From Flavobacterium amniphilum (GTDB lineage Bacteria > Bacteroidota > Bacteroidia > Flavobacteriales > Flavobacteriaceae): DNA of 51,967 nucleotides. The stretch is from contig NZ_JAMLJL010000022.1 in NCBI RefSeq assembly GCF_023634845.1, positions 1 to 51,967 of the forward strand. The letters are read 5' to 3'. Position numbers and translations under genes: made by a program. The notes beneath the pieces were generated by a model that had not been told where the DNA came from, made no database searches, and worked only from the letters and a program-made list of their open reading frames with translations. Position 1 is the stretch's first letter. Every line of letters begins with the position of its first letter. Shown in pieces: positions 44,312 to 51,406 of this stretch.

Positions 44312-44343
44312 GGAGTAACCTGAAAATCCTATAAAGAGTAAGG
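44312..44343 (+). promoter_or_regulatory. Array 5' element E2
   Basis: AGGAGTAACCTGAAAATCCT then ATAAAGAGTAAGG ends 17 nt before the next start codon. Farther upstream ATGCCCAAGCCGCTTAGGTT (about 44233-44252) resembles ATGCGCAGACTGCTTTAGTC upstream of E5. Confidence 0.65.
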
Positions 44344-44359
44344 AAATAATTTAAACCAT

Positions 44360-44542
44360 ATGAAAATGAAAAATCAAAATGTAAACAAACTGGTTTTCAC
44401 TAAAACAGCTCTTTTCGAGTTGAATGATAGCGAGTTGAATGGTGTGAACGGAGGTTCAACACCTGGGTGTTTTTCCTACATTATAGGTTATACACTTTCG
44501 CTCAAATTAACAGAAAGAGAAACAGAATGCGGACCTAATTAA
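44360..44542 (+). CDS. GG-leader peptide
   Basis: The peptide has 60 residues (or 58 from the second ATG). The leader ends ELNGVNGG; core STPGCFSYIIGYTLSLKLTE RETECGPN has two widely spaced Cys and a TLSLKLT segment similar to the KLTR tails of other cores. Confidence 0.85.
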   Translation: MKMKNQNVNKLVFTKTALFELNDSELNGVNGGSTPGCFSYIIGYTLSLKLTERETECGPN

Positions 44543-44565
44543 ACTGGTTTTTGATTTGTAAAGCA

Positions 44566-44599
44566 AGGAGGAACCTGAAAATTCTTTAACAGAGTAGGG
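44566..44599 (+). promoter_or_regulatory. Array 5' element E3
   Basis: AGGAGGAACCTGAAAATTCT then TTAACAGAGTAGGG lies 20 nt before the start at 44619. Confidence 0.65.
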
Positions 44600-44618
44600 A
44601 AAATAAAACTATAAGAAA

Positions 44619-44825
44619 ATGAAAAAACAAAATGTAAACAAGCTTGTATTTGCTAAAACTAATGTAGCAGAACTAAATGACTATCAAATGTATAATATTA
44701 ACGGAGGTACTTCTCCTGCTGTGACATCTTCGATGCCTTGTGCTGCTGCAGTTGAAGCTGCTGCAGTTTCATCAACTGGTTGTATCGCAGCCGTAGCAAT
44801 TGGTATCAAAACAATTTTTGATTAA
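44619..44825 (+). CDS. GG-leader peptide, Ala-rich core
   Basis: The peptide has 68 residues. Leader MKKQNVNKLVFAKTNVAELN DYQMYNINGG; core TSPAVTSSMPCAAAVEAAAV SSTGCIAAVAIGIKTIFD, hydrophobic with two Cys 18 apart. Confidence 0.86.
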   Translation: MKKQNVNKLVFAKTNVAELNDYQMYNINGGTSPAVTSSMPCAAAVEAAAVSSTGCIAAVAIGIKTIFD

Positions 44826-44840
44826 TCTGTTTTTTGAGAT

Positions 44841-44872
44841 GGAGTAACCTGAAAATCCATAAGAGAGTAAGG
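44841..44872 (+). promoter_or_regulatory. Array 5' element E4
   Basis: GGAGTAACCTGAAAATCCAT then AAGAGAGTAAGG lies 38 nt before the start at 44910. Confidence 0.65.
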
Positions 44873-44909
44873 AAGAAAATTTAAAATATAAACCATTAAA
44901 TTCAGTATT

Positions 44910-45155
44910 ATGAAAACAAATAAATTGATTTTCGATCAAACTGCAGAATTAACATTCGGCGAATTGAATGCTATATCCGGAGGTGCAGATATTAGTGCAC
45001 AATGTGTATTGGGAACTATTGGTTCAGCAGGAACAGGAGCACTGGCCGGAGCTGCAGCCGGATCAGTGATTCCTGGCTTAGGAACTGGTTTTGGAGCAGC
45101 TTATGGGGCTATTTTTGGTGCCTATATTGGTATTGCTGAATATTGTTTACCATAA
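44910..45155 (+). CDS. Class II bacteriocin-like GG peptide
   Basis: The peptide has 81 residues. Leader MKTNKLIFDQTAELTFGELN AISGG is shorter than its neighbours' and bacteriocin-like. The core ADISAQCVLGTIGSAGTGAL AGAAAGSVIPGLGTGFGAAY GAIFGAYIGIAEYCLP is 56 residues of Gly/Ala with repeated GxxxG motifs and Cys near both ends, as in pore-forming class II bacteriocins. No immunity gene is recognised next to it. Confidence 0.8.
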   Translation: MKTNKLIFDQTAELTFGELNAISGGADISAQCVLGTIGSAGTGALAGAAAGSVIPGLGTGFGAAYGAIFGAYIGIAEYCLP

Positions 45156-45165
45156 TTGATTTGTC

Positions 45166-45342
45166 ATGAAAAAATCAAAATCAGTTAACAAACTGGCTTT
45201 TACAAAAGCCAGTGTTGCAGAATTAAACAATGACCAACTGTATATTGTAAACGGAGGAAGTTGTTCCGGTTGTATTTGTGACGCAGTAGTTGATGCAATT
45301 GTGGAAGTCACTAAGGATTTCACACGCCCAATTATTAAATAA
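45166..45342 (+). CDS. GG-leader peptide, CSGCxC core with TRPII tail
   Basis: The peptide has 58 residues. The leader ends LYIVNGG; core SCSGCICDAVVDAIVEVTKD FTRPIIK. The FTRPII end recurs at 50110 (MTRPIIR), while the CSGCxC is shared with another group, so this core mixes two classes. It starts 11 bp after the bacteriocin-like gene. Confidence 0.87.
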   Translation: MKKSKSVNKLAFTKASVAELNNDQLYIVNGGSCSGCICDAVVDAIVEVTKDFTRPIIK

Positions 45343-45373
45343 AGTTTTAAAAATTAAATCAGATTTGTTGACA

Positions 45374-45408
45374 AAAAAAAGCCAGACTCTTGAGCCTGGC
45401 TTTTTCTT
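45374..45408. terminator. Bidirectional terminator
   Basis: AAAGCCAG / CTGGCTTT with flanking A and T runs ends the first array and the convergent peptide at 45424. Confidence 0.85.
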
Positions 45409-45423
45409 ATTTTTTTAATTCTT

Positions 45424-45603
45424 TTAAAGACTTATTTGTAACTCTACCTGAACGTTAAGGCAATATCTCCCTGTGAAAATACTTCTTGGATCAGTATCGA
45501 TTCCAGCAGCTGTTCCCCCATAAACTTTGCTTGCTTCTTCAGAATTTAACTCTACAATGTTAATCTTTTTAAAATCTAATTTTTGAAATCTAATTTTTTT
45601 CAT
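45424..45603 (-). CDS. GG-leader peptide on the minus strand
   Basis: The peptide has 59 residues. Leader MKKIRFQKLDFKKINIVELN SEEASKVYGG; core TAAGIDTDPRSIFTGRYCLN VQVELQISL with one Cys. Its IRFQKLDFKK leader differs from the NVNKLAFNK type; it is divergent from regulator 3, just as the peptides at 40304-40870 are divergent from regulator 2. Confidence 0.8.
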   Translation of the reverse strand: MKKIRFQKLDFKKINIVELNSEEASKVYGGTAAGIDTDPRSIFTGRYCLNVQVELQISL

Positions 45604-45713
45604 AATCTTTGGCTTTTTAATTTGATACCCAAATCTATTTGAAAAAAGCTGACCGGAAAAATGTATAAGCCTTAAATTTATAAAAAATGGATAATTTTAA
45701 TTTTTTTAAATAA

Positions 45714-47549
45714 ATGATTTTCAATAGGTTGCTTGAATTAAATAAAAAAAACTGGCTATTTTGTGTCACTTTTTTAACTCTCATAAATACTCCGATTTTT
45801 TCTCAAAAAAATGACAGAATCAATGATTCTATCAAAAAGTATATATATGCAAATCCGCAAAAAGCAAAAAAATATTCCCATAAGTTACTATCGTCATTAA
45901 AAAACAGTGGTCAGACCAAGGAAATTGTTTTCACATATTGTATGCTAGCCGACTTATGCGGAGCCTTAAGTGAAAAGGACAGTGTTTTTTATTATTTCGA
46001 TAAAGCCATACAGGTTTCGGGTAATGACAAGGACTTTGAATTGATTGTAAAAGTTAACAAAGGGAATTATTTGTTCAATCAGTTTGATTTTGAAGGAGCC
46101 TTGAATATATACGATGAGGTATTGGCCATATGCCAGGAATCAAATGATGAAAAAACATACAATTACATACTGATTAAAAAGGCGAGTATCCTGTTCGAAT
46201 TGGAAAAGTATGATGAAGCATTGGTCATATACAAAGAAAATCTGAAGAAAGATCTTAATGAGGTACGGTTGCTTGATGTGAAACTTGGACTGGTTAAGTC
46301 TTACATCAAATTGAAACAACCTGATTCTGCTTATATCTATATCAATAAAAGTATTAAGGAGTGTAGGGAGAATAATCTGAAAGAGCATGAAATTCATTTC
46401 TTAAAGCAACTTGGACTTTACTATATTGATAAAGGAAAATTGGGCGAAGCAGAAAAAGTGATGCAAAATGCATTGCAGATTGCAGAAGTAACAGAGAATA
46501 TCAATGTGATTGCACCTATTCAGATTGATATTTCAAAAATTTTCACGTTAAAGAAGGATTATAATCCGGCAATTACCACTTTGTTGAAAATGATAGACTC
46601 CAAGGATGTTGGGTTAATGCCTATCGAATATCTATCAGAGATGTACTATCTGACGGCTGAAAACTATAAATTTTTGGGGAATACAGAAAAATCAAACTAT
46701 TATTTCCAACTTTTTATAGACAAATCAAAAAAAATAGGACAGAAAAAAATCGATACAATCGACCACTTGCATAAAATCGATATTTCAGAATTGCAAAACA
46801 GGGAAGCTTCACTTATTAACCAGAAATGGGGCTTGTTTTTGATAGTCTTGATTTTGTTTGTGGTTGTATTTGTCGTTTATATCAATAAAAGGGGAATTGA
46901 AAAGCAAAACCAGCTGAAATTTGATGAATTACTTTTTAAAATCAGAAACTACGAAGAAGAAACTAAAAATATCCAACTTTCAAGTGTTAATGAGCCGATT
47001 ATAGGTTCTTTGATAGAGACGGAGGATTTATATGAAGATACCATTCAGGAAGATGCTGAAGTTGAAGCTTTTGCAGAGGAAATTAGCAATGAAAATGAAT
47101 TTTTAGATGATTCGGAATCTGAATTAAACTATGAAGAACCTGATACAGGTGATACCGAAGTACAAAACAGTAATTCAGGTTTCAATATAAAAGATGAAAC
47201 GGTGGCCGATATCCTTGAGAAACTCATAAAGCTGGAAGAGAAAAAACAGTTTTTAAGACAGGATTTCACATTGCACTATGTGGCTAAAAAGCTAAAAACG
47301 AATACCGCTTACCTTTCTAAAATTATTAATTCCGAATTAGGAAAGAGTTTTAGTACGTATGCAAACGAATTAAGGATAAATTATATCATTCTCGAATTGA
47401 AGAACAATGCTAAATTGAGGTCATATTCCATTAGCGCAATTGCCGAAGAAATAGGTTATAAAAGTCCTGAATCTTTTACTAAATACTTCAAAGCAGCCAC
47501 TGGAATCAGTCCATCGGTATATATCAAAAAAATAAATGAAATAAATTAG
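45714..47549 (+). CDS. TPR - transmembrane - AraC-type HTH regulator (regulator 3)
   Basis: This 611-residue paralogue of regulator 2 has a hydrophobic N-terminus (WLFCVTFLTLINTPIFS), TPR region (CGALSEKDSVFYYFDKAIQV, EKYDEALVIYKENLKK), a membrane helix at about 369-387 (WGLFLIVLILFVVVFVVYI), an acidic linker (EDLYEDTIQEDAEVEAFAEE) and an AraC HTH almost identical to regulator 2 (TLHYVAKKLKTNTAYLSKII ... ISAIAEEIGYKSPESFTKYF). The DNA-binding helices are conserved while the TPR part is divergent, suggesting different ligands acting on similar DNA sites. Confidence 0.88.
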   Translation: MIFNRLLELNKKNWLFCVTFLTLINTPIFSQKNDRINDSIKKYIYANPQKAKKYSHKLLSSLKNSGQTKEIVFTYCMLADLCGALSEKDSVFYYFDKAIQVSGNDKDFELIVKVNKGNYLFNQFDFEGALNIYDEVLAICQESNDEKTYNYILIKKASILFELEKYDEALVIYKENLKKDLNEVRLLDVKLGLVKSYIKLKQPDSAYIYINKSIKECRENNLKEHEIHFLKQLGLYYIDKGKLGEAEKVMQNALQIAEVTENINVIAPIQIDISKIFTLKKDYNPAITTLLKMIDSKDVGLMPIEYLSEMYYLTAENYKFLGNTEKSNYYFQLFIDKSKKIGQKKIDTIDHLHKIDISELQNREASLINQKWGLFLIVLILFVVVFVVYINKRGIEKQNQLKFDELLFKIRNYEEETKNIQLSSVNEPIIGSLIETEDLYEDTIQEDAEVEAFAEEISNENEFLDDSESELNYEEPDTGDTEVQNSNSGFNIKDETVADILEKLIKLEEKKQFLRQDFTLHYVAKKLKTNTAYLSKIINSELGKSFSTYANELRINYIILELKNNAKLRSYSISAIAEEIGYKSPESFTKYFKAATGISPSVYIKKINEIN

Positions 47550-47593
47550 ATTTGAGTTTAAATCGCTGCAAATCAATTATTTAAAATTCATCT

Positions 47594-47637
47594 ACACGCC
47601 CTGTATTTTATAAATATGGGGCGTGTTCGTTTTTTTA
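47594..47637 (+). terminator. Terminator after regulator 3
   Basis: ACACGCCC / GGGCGTGT is followed by TCGTTTTTTT, 44 bp after the stop. Confidence 0.85.
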
Positions 47638-47700
47638 TTCGAAATTAACCTGTTTACTTTGTCGAAGAAATTTGAAGGAAATCTGATTATTTCTGCTTTG

Positions 47701-47740
47701 GACTTTTTATGGTGGTGAAATTAAGTAGCCACCTAAAGTC
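47701..47740. other. Stem-loop before hairpin element B
   Basis: GACTTT / AAAGTC and GGTGG / CCACC form a nested two-part stem. Role unknown. Confidence 0.4.
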
Positions 47741-47760
47741 AAAATAAAACAGAAAAAATA

Positions 47761-47827
47761 AAACAGAGTGTGGAAGACTCTGTTTTATAAGAAAATTTAA
47801 CAAAATATAAACCTAACAAGTTATTGC
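47761..47827 (+). promoter_or_regulatory. Conserved hairpin element B
   Basis: AAACAGAGTGTGGAAGACTC TGTTTT forms a 9-bp stem. It is followed by AAGAAAATTTAACAAAATAT AAACC and AACAAGTTATTG, matching element A (42931-42995) base for base over much of its length. The stem changes are compensatory in character (CAGAGT/ACTCTG here, CAGATG/ATGCTG there), supporting a structured element. Confidence 0.55.
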
Positions 47828-47926
47828 TAGAATTTACATTCTGCAAATATAGTAATTTTTTTATTCTATAAAAGTTACTATTCAAAATGTCTACACTAGC
47901 ATTGCTTATAGGTCTGATTAAAGAAA

Positions 47927-48061
47927 ATGAGCAATTACAAAAGAAACAGATTAAGTTCGAATTCAATTTTCAAAATCAATGAAAAGGATCTGCATGTACC
48001 GCAGCAATCCTTTCTGGATCAAATCCAGTCTTTTTTGAAAAGAATCATGTTTTGGAAATGA
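47927..48061 (+). CDS. Leader-like small peptide without GG (array-head peptide 2)
   Basis: The peptide has 44 residues: MSNYKRNRLSSNSIFKINEK DLHVPQQSF then LDQIQSFLKRIMFWK. It aligns with the peptide at 43106 (K-N/R-K/R-L-x2-N-[TS]-I-F-x-[LI]-N-[DE]...FLKRI). It occupies the same place: after regulator, terminator and hairpin element, before the peptide run. A CTGGATcaaATCCAG hairpin with T6 (48023-48043) lies within its 3' part. Confidence 0.55.
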   Translation: MSNYKRNRLSSNSIFKINEKDLHVPQQSFLDQIQSFLKRIMFWK

Positions 48062-48186
48062 ATTTTACACTAAAAGTTTTTTAAATCCAGTTTTGACTGA
48101 TTTACACGTTGCTTATGCTTTCTCTTAAAGAGATTGCAGTCATGGTATTGCATATCATTATTTTATAAACTGTAAACACATTAATT

Positions 48187-48387
48187 ATGAAAAAGCAAAA
48201 CAATAACAAATTGGCTTTTAATAAGGCTGTCGTTACTGAATTGAACAGTTCTGAAATGAATGTTGTAGGCGGAGCAATTCCAACAACATCAACAATAGGA
48301 CCAATGACAGTAATTACAATTATGACAACCGGTTGTTCATTCTGTATATCAAGCAGCAACGGGAATTTTACACAAAACGAATTATAA
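48187..48387 (+). CDS. GG-leader peptide, CxxC-SSNG core type
   Basis: The peptide has 66 residues. Leader MKKQNNNKLAFNKAVVTELN SSEMNVVGG; core AIPTTSTIGPMTVITIMTTG CSFCISSSNGNFTQNEL. It is Thr/Ile-rich before C-x2-C-I-S-S-S-N-G-N. Confidence 0.88.
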   Translation: MKKQNNNKLAFNKAVVTELNSSEMNVVGGAIPTTSTIGPMTVITIMTTGCSFCISSSNGNFTQNEL

Positions 48388-48398
48388 ATAGACAAAAG

Positions 48399-48551
48399 AT
48401 GAAAACTAGCACAAAAAACACTCTGGCCTTTAATAAATCTACTCTTTTAGAATTAAATGAAAGTTCATTGTTAGAAGTAAACGGCGGAACACTGGAAACC
48501 TCTGGACACTGCTGTTTCACAACAAGAGAACTGGAATTAGCTAACGCTTAA
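48399..48551 (+). CDS. GG-leader peptide, short CC core
   Basis: The peptide has 50 residues from MKTSTKNTLAFNKSTLLELN. The leader ends LLEVNGG; core TLETSGHCCFTTRELELANA has adjacent Cys and four Thr/Ser. It starts 11 bp after the previous stop. Confidence 0.85.
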   Translation: MKTSTKNTLAFNKSTLLELNESSLLEVNGGTLETSGHCCFTTRELELANA

Positions 48552-48579
48552 AAAGGTTAATGGTATAATCAAATAATTA

Positions 48580-48720
48580 ATGAAAGCACTGTATTTCAAT
48601 TAAGCAGTGTCTGTCGAATTGATTGATCTGAAACCATTAGCAATTGTGGAAGGTACTGAAGATATGCCGGTACCGACCATGATCCAGAATTTGAACCAAA
48701 TATCGCATATAACAATCTGA
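48580..48720 (+). pseudogene. Decayed GG-leader peptide with nonsense codon
   Basis: MKALYFN, then TAA where neighbours have Lys, then AVSVELIDLKPLAIVEGTED MPVPTMIQNLNQISHITI. Alignment with LAFNKAVVTELND....VxGG is clear over the leader; GG has become GT. It lies in a 190-bp gap of the array. The core has no Cys, so decay is probably well advanced. Confidence 0.6.
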
Positions 48721-48743
48721 TAATTAATAAAACTAAAAACATT

Positions 48744-48950
48744 ATGAAAAAACAAAACGCAAACAAACTGGCTTTTAACAAAGCTGTTGTAACTGAATTA
48801 AATGCAGACCAAATGATTAAAGTTGGTGGGGGAACACGTTTTCCAAACCCTATGAATACGCTTCCAAGCGACATGAGCTGTACTTTTTGTATCTCTAGCA
48901 GCAACGGTAATTGGACAAGGGAAGAGAATTATCAATTTCAGACTTTATAA
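48744..48950 (+). CDS. GG-leader peptide, CxxC-SSNG core type
   Basis: The peptide has 68 residues. The leader ends MIKVGGG; core TRFPNPMNTLPSDMSCTFCI SSSNGNWTREENYQFQTL. It is close to the core at 48187 from C-[ST]-F-C-I-S-S-S-N-G-N onward, but unrelated before it. Confidence 0.88.
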   Translation: MKKQNANKLAFNKAVVTELNADQMIKVGGGTRFPNPMNTLPSDMSCTFCISSSNGNWTREENYQFQTL

Positions 48951-49123
48951 TGAAAACGGATAAGCAGAACAGTAAATTATGGTTTGGTAAAACGGTAGTT
49001 GCTGAATTGAACGAAAGCCAGTTAATGGGAGTTAACGGCGGTGCAGACGGATCTATCGACTGGCCTTCTACAGGGTGCTTATGTACCCTGATTACAAGAA
49101 CTATCAAACAAACGGCTCAGTAA
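48950..49123 (+). CDS. GG-leader peptide, GCLC core
   Basis: The peptide has 57 residues from MKTDKQNSKLWFGKTVVAEL N, its ATG overlapping the previous stop by one base (TAATG). The leader ends LMGVNGG; core ADGSIDWPSTGCLCTLITRT IKQTAQ has C-x-C and a TR-containing tail. Confidence 0.86.
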   Translation: MKTDKQNSKLWFGKTVVAELNESQLMGVNGGADGSIDWPSTGCLCTLITRTIKQTAQ

Positions 49124-49124
49124 T

Positions 49125-49295
49125 ATGAAAAGTAAAAAAACATATGGCAGCTTGGTTTTTAATAAATCGGTTGTTACCGAATTGGATAATCAGGCATTAG
49201 CTTCAGTAAGCGGAGGAACCAGTTACTTGACTGTTGTTGGCCCAATCAGTGTATTCACGATTATTCTGATGGATATAGGCGTGGATGCCGAATAA
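49125..49295 (+). CDS. GG-leader peptide, Cys-free hydrophobic core
   Basis: The peptide has 56 residues. Leader MKSKKTYGSLVFNKSVVTEL DNQALASVSGG; core TSYLTVVGPISVFTIILMDI GVDAE. It starts one base after the previous stop (TAATATG), pointing to translational coupling. The following 49296-49518 holds no gene. Confidence 0.85.
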   Translation: MKSKKTYGSLVFNKSVVTELDNQALASVSGGTSYLTVVGPISVFTIILMDIGVDAE

Positions 49296-49518
49296 ATAAA
49301 TACAGATTTTAGGATTGGCTGCGTGTAACCAACACCGGCAAACAAAACTTTTAATTAGGCTTTGCAAGTCTGAATTAAAGGCAGGAGAAATATTGCCCAA
49401 AGTAAAGCAAATGCTCCCTTGACTTGTTGATCCAATTGTCTGTGTATGAATTTGTCTTCTTCGGTTTTGCGGCCGGAAACAGTAAGTATAAAATTTAATA
49501 AACTATAAAACAAAAACA

Positions 49519-49710
49519 ATGAAAAAACAAAATGTAAGCAACAAGTTGGCTTTCAATAAAGCAGCTGTTATCGAATTGAATGACTCATTATTGACTTCAG
49601 TAAACGGAGGAATTGCTTCAACTATCGTTGGAGGAGAAACTTGTTCAGGATGTGTATGCTATCCGGTTACTATCAAATTAACACGTCAGGAAACAATTAT
49701 CCAACTGTAA
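49519..49710 (+). CDS. GG-leader peptide, CSGCVC core, tandem duplicate 1
   Basis: The peptide has 63 residues. Leader MKKQNVSNKLAFNKAAVIEL NDSLLTSVNGG; core IASTIVGGETCSGCVCYPVT IKLTRQETIIQL. A second GG (IVGGE) could be an alternative cleavage point, leaving a 24-residue core beginning near TCSGCVC. It is repeated with one residue change in the next gene. Confidence 0.9.
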   Translation: MKKQNVSNKLAFNKAAVIELNDSLLTSVNGGIASTIVGGETCSGCVCYPVTIKLTRQETIIQL

Positions 49711-49715
49711 GCATC

Positions 49716-49907
49716 ATGAAAAAGCAAAATGTAAACAACAAGTTAGCTTTTAATAAAGCAGCTGTTATCGAATTGAATGACTCATTATTGACTTCAGTAA
49801 ACGGAGGAATTGCTTCAACTATCGTTGGAGGTGAAACTTGCTCAGGATGTGTTTGTTATCCGGTTACTATCAAATTAACCCGTCAGGAGACAATTATTCA
49901 ATTGTAA
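49716..49907 (+). CDS. GG-leader peptide, CSGCVC core, tandem duplicate 2
   Basis: The peptide has 63 residues, identical to the preceding one except Asn for Ser at residue 7. Of 12 nucleotide differences, 11 are synonymous. Each copy is followed by the same GCATC before the next ATG, so the repeating unit is 197 bp. Confidence 0.9.
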   Translation: MKKQNVNNKLAFNKAAVIELNDSLLTSVNGGIASTIVGGETCSGCVCYPVTIKLTRQETIIQL

Positions 49908-49912
49908 GCATC

Positions 49913-50098
49913 ATGAAAAAGCAAAATGTAAACAACAAGTTGGTTTTTAATAAAGCCGCTGTTACCGAATTAAACGAATCTTCATTGAAAACTGTAAATG
50001 GTGGGGCACCGGAAATCATCACAAGCAGCAATAATTGCTCAGGATGTTTTTGCCTTCCTGTAACAACAAGATTAACAATAGTAGTTGCTGAAATGTAA
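49913..50098 (+). CDS. GG-leader peptide, CSGCFC core
   Basis: The peptide has 61 residues. The leader ends LKTVNGG; core APEIITSSNNCSGCFCLPVT TRLTIVVAEM. It is a divergent relative of the two preceding peptides with the C-S-G-C-x-C-x-P-V-T register kept. Confidence 0.9.
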   Translation: MKKQNVNNKLVFNKAAVTELNESSLKTVNGGAPEIITSSNNCSGCFCLPVTTRLTIVVAEM

Positions 50099-50109
50099 TT
50101 TAAAAGATT

Positions 50110-50286
50110 ATGAAAAAACAAAATGTAAACAACAAGTTGGCTTTCAATAAAGCGGCTGTTACCGAATTAAACGAGAATGTATTGGCTGAAATCAATGGTG
50201 GTGCTTCAATTAATGATCTTATCGACGCCATTGGAGATGCCATCAAAGATGCAGTTAGCCAAATGACGCGTCCAATTATCCGATAA
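50110..50286 (+). CDS. GG-leader peptide, Cys-free amphipathic core
   Basis: The peptide has 58 residues. The leader ends VLAEINGG; core ASINDLIDAIGDAIKDAVSQ MTRPIIR is a Cys-free amphipathic helix with the TRPII tail of the peptide at 45166. It resembles helical leaderless or class II bacteriocins more than a lanthipeptide. Confidence 0.87.
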   Translation: MKKQNVNNKLAFNKAAVTELNENVLAEINGGASINDLIDAIGDAIKDAVSQMTRPIIR

Positions 50287-50305
50287 TTAACCCAGGACTT
50301 TACAA

Positions 50306-50485
50306 ATGAAAAAGCAAAATGTAAATAACAAGTTGGCTTTCAACAAAGCCGCTGTTACTGAACTCAACGATTTTTCAATGTCAAATGTTCATGGTGGATC
50401 TACTGAAACCGTGGGTATTTCAATCAGTATCATCATCATAACCATCAAAGTTATTGATATGATGCATGAAGAAGCAATGAAATAG
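50306..50485 (+). CDS. GG-leader peptide, Ile-rich core
   Basis: The peptide has 59 residues. The leader ends MSNVHGG; core STETVGISISIIIITIKVID MMHEEAMK is strongly beta-branched with no Cys. Confidence 0.85.
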   Translation: MKKQNVNNKLAFNKAAVTELNDFSMSNVHGGSTETVGISISIIIITIKVIDMMHEEAMK

Positions 50486-50486
50486 T

Positions 50487-50630
50487 ATGAAGAAGCTGGA
50501 AAAAAGTAGCCAACTGACTTTTAATAAAGCGGTAGTTACCGAATTGAGAGATTCCCTAATGCAACAAATTAACGGCGGAAGTGCCTTTAATGAAGTTGTT
50601 ATTCAGCTCACGGCTCTATTAATCAAGTAA
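50487..50630 (+). CDS. GG-leader peptide, very short core
   Basis: The peptide has 47 residues. Leader MKKLEKSSQLTFNKAVVTEL RDSLMQQINGG; core SAFNEVVIQLTALLIK is only 16 residues. It starts one base after the previous stop. Confidence 0.82.
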   Translation: MKKLEKSSQLTFNKAVVTELRDSLMQQINGGSAFNEVVIQLTALLIK

Positions 50631-50663
50631 TTAAATAATAACTAATAATTAAAAACAAGTAAA

Positions 50664-50870
50664 ATGAAAAAAGAAAATTTAAACGGAAAATTAGCTTTCA
50701 ACAAAGCATCTGTAACTGAATTAAATGACTCAATGTTAAGAAGCATCAATGGTGGTGCTGCAGAAGTTATGGCAGAAGACGGTTCAACTATCATTGGCGG
50801 TCCTACATGTACAGGATGTGTATGTGTTAATGTTACTATTAAAGTAACAAGAACAGTAATCCAGTTCTAA
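50664..50870 (+). CDS. GG-leader peptide, CTGCVC core
   Basis: The peptide has 68 residues. The leader ends MLRSINGG; core AAEVMAEDGSTIIGGPTCTG CVCVNVTIKVTRTVIQF. A second IIGG precedes TCTGCVC just as IVGG does in the duplicates at 49519/49716. Confidence 0.9.
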   Translation: MKKENLNGKLAFNKASVTELNDSMLRSINGGAAEVMAEDGSTIIGGPTCTGCVCVNVTIKVTRTVIQF

Positions 50871-50987
50871 TAAAAATTTTAAGAAAGAAGTTTTTGACAG
50901 GGATAATTATGCGCAGACTGCTTTAGTCCATTATACCATCTTATTAATTAATCCTGATATAAATCTTAATTCCTAAAAATACATAAA

Positions 50988-51019
50988 GGAGGATGCTGAA
51001 AATCCTTAAAATAGTAAGC
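50988..51019 (+). promoter_or_regulatory. Array 5' element E5
   Basis: AGGAGGATGCTGAAAATCCT then TAAAATAGTAAGC ends 25 nt before the start at 51045. About 75 nt upstream, TATGCGCAGACTGCTTTAGT (50909-50928) is matched before E6. Confidence 0.6.
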
Positions 51020-51044
51020 ATTTTAAATTTAAATGCCATAAAAA

Positions 51045-51194
51045 ATGAAAAAGCAAAATGCAAATAATACCCTGGCTTTTAATAAGTCAGCTATTACTGA
51101 GTTAAATGATGCCGAGTCAATCGGGATAAATGGTGGAACCAGTCCTCTGTTACATCTGGCGGCAATGTCTTTAATAATTTATTTTATGGAGTAA
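51045..51194 (+). CDS. GG-leader peptide, Cys-free SPLL core
   Basis: The peptide has 49 residues. The leader ends SIGINGG; core TSPLLHLAAMSLIIYFME is short and hydrophobic, related to the ATPL class that follows. Confidence 0.84.
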   Translation: MKKQNANNTLAFNKSAITELNDAESIGINGGTSPLLHLAAMSLIIYFME

Positions 51195-51209
51195 TCAATA
51201 AAAAAGAAA

Positions 51210-51386
51210 ATGAAAAAACAAAATGTAAACAACAAGTTGGCTTTCAACAAAGCGGCTGTTACTGAATTAAATGATACAATGTTACTAGATGTTAACGGTG
51301 GAGCTACTCCGTTGGTTATCGCTTGGGCTGCTGTGGAAGGGTTTGCTCTTTCTGTAGGATTGTATATGGCTACTAGAGAATTGTAA
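51210..51386 (+). CDS. GG-leader peptide, ATPLV core type
   Basis: The peptide has 58 residues. The leader ends MLLDVNGG; core ATPLVIAWAAVEGFALSVGL YMATREL is Cys-free and hydrophobic. Its first eight core residues match the partial gene at 51848. Confidence 0.87.
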   Translation: MKKQNVNNKLAFNKAAVTELNDTMLLDVNGGATPLVIAWAAVEGFALSVGLYMATREL

Positions 51387-51406
51387 AACGACTAATTTCA
51401 ATTAAG

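Noticed and set aside
40484..50098. Opposite-strand open frames across the peptide array
   Set aside because: They are mirror frames of the repeated leader, lack start signals, and their conservation follows the plus-strand peptides.
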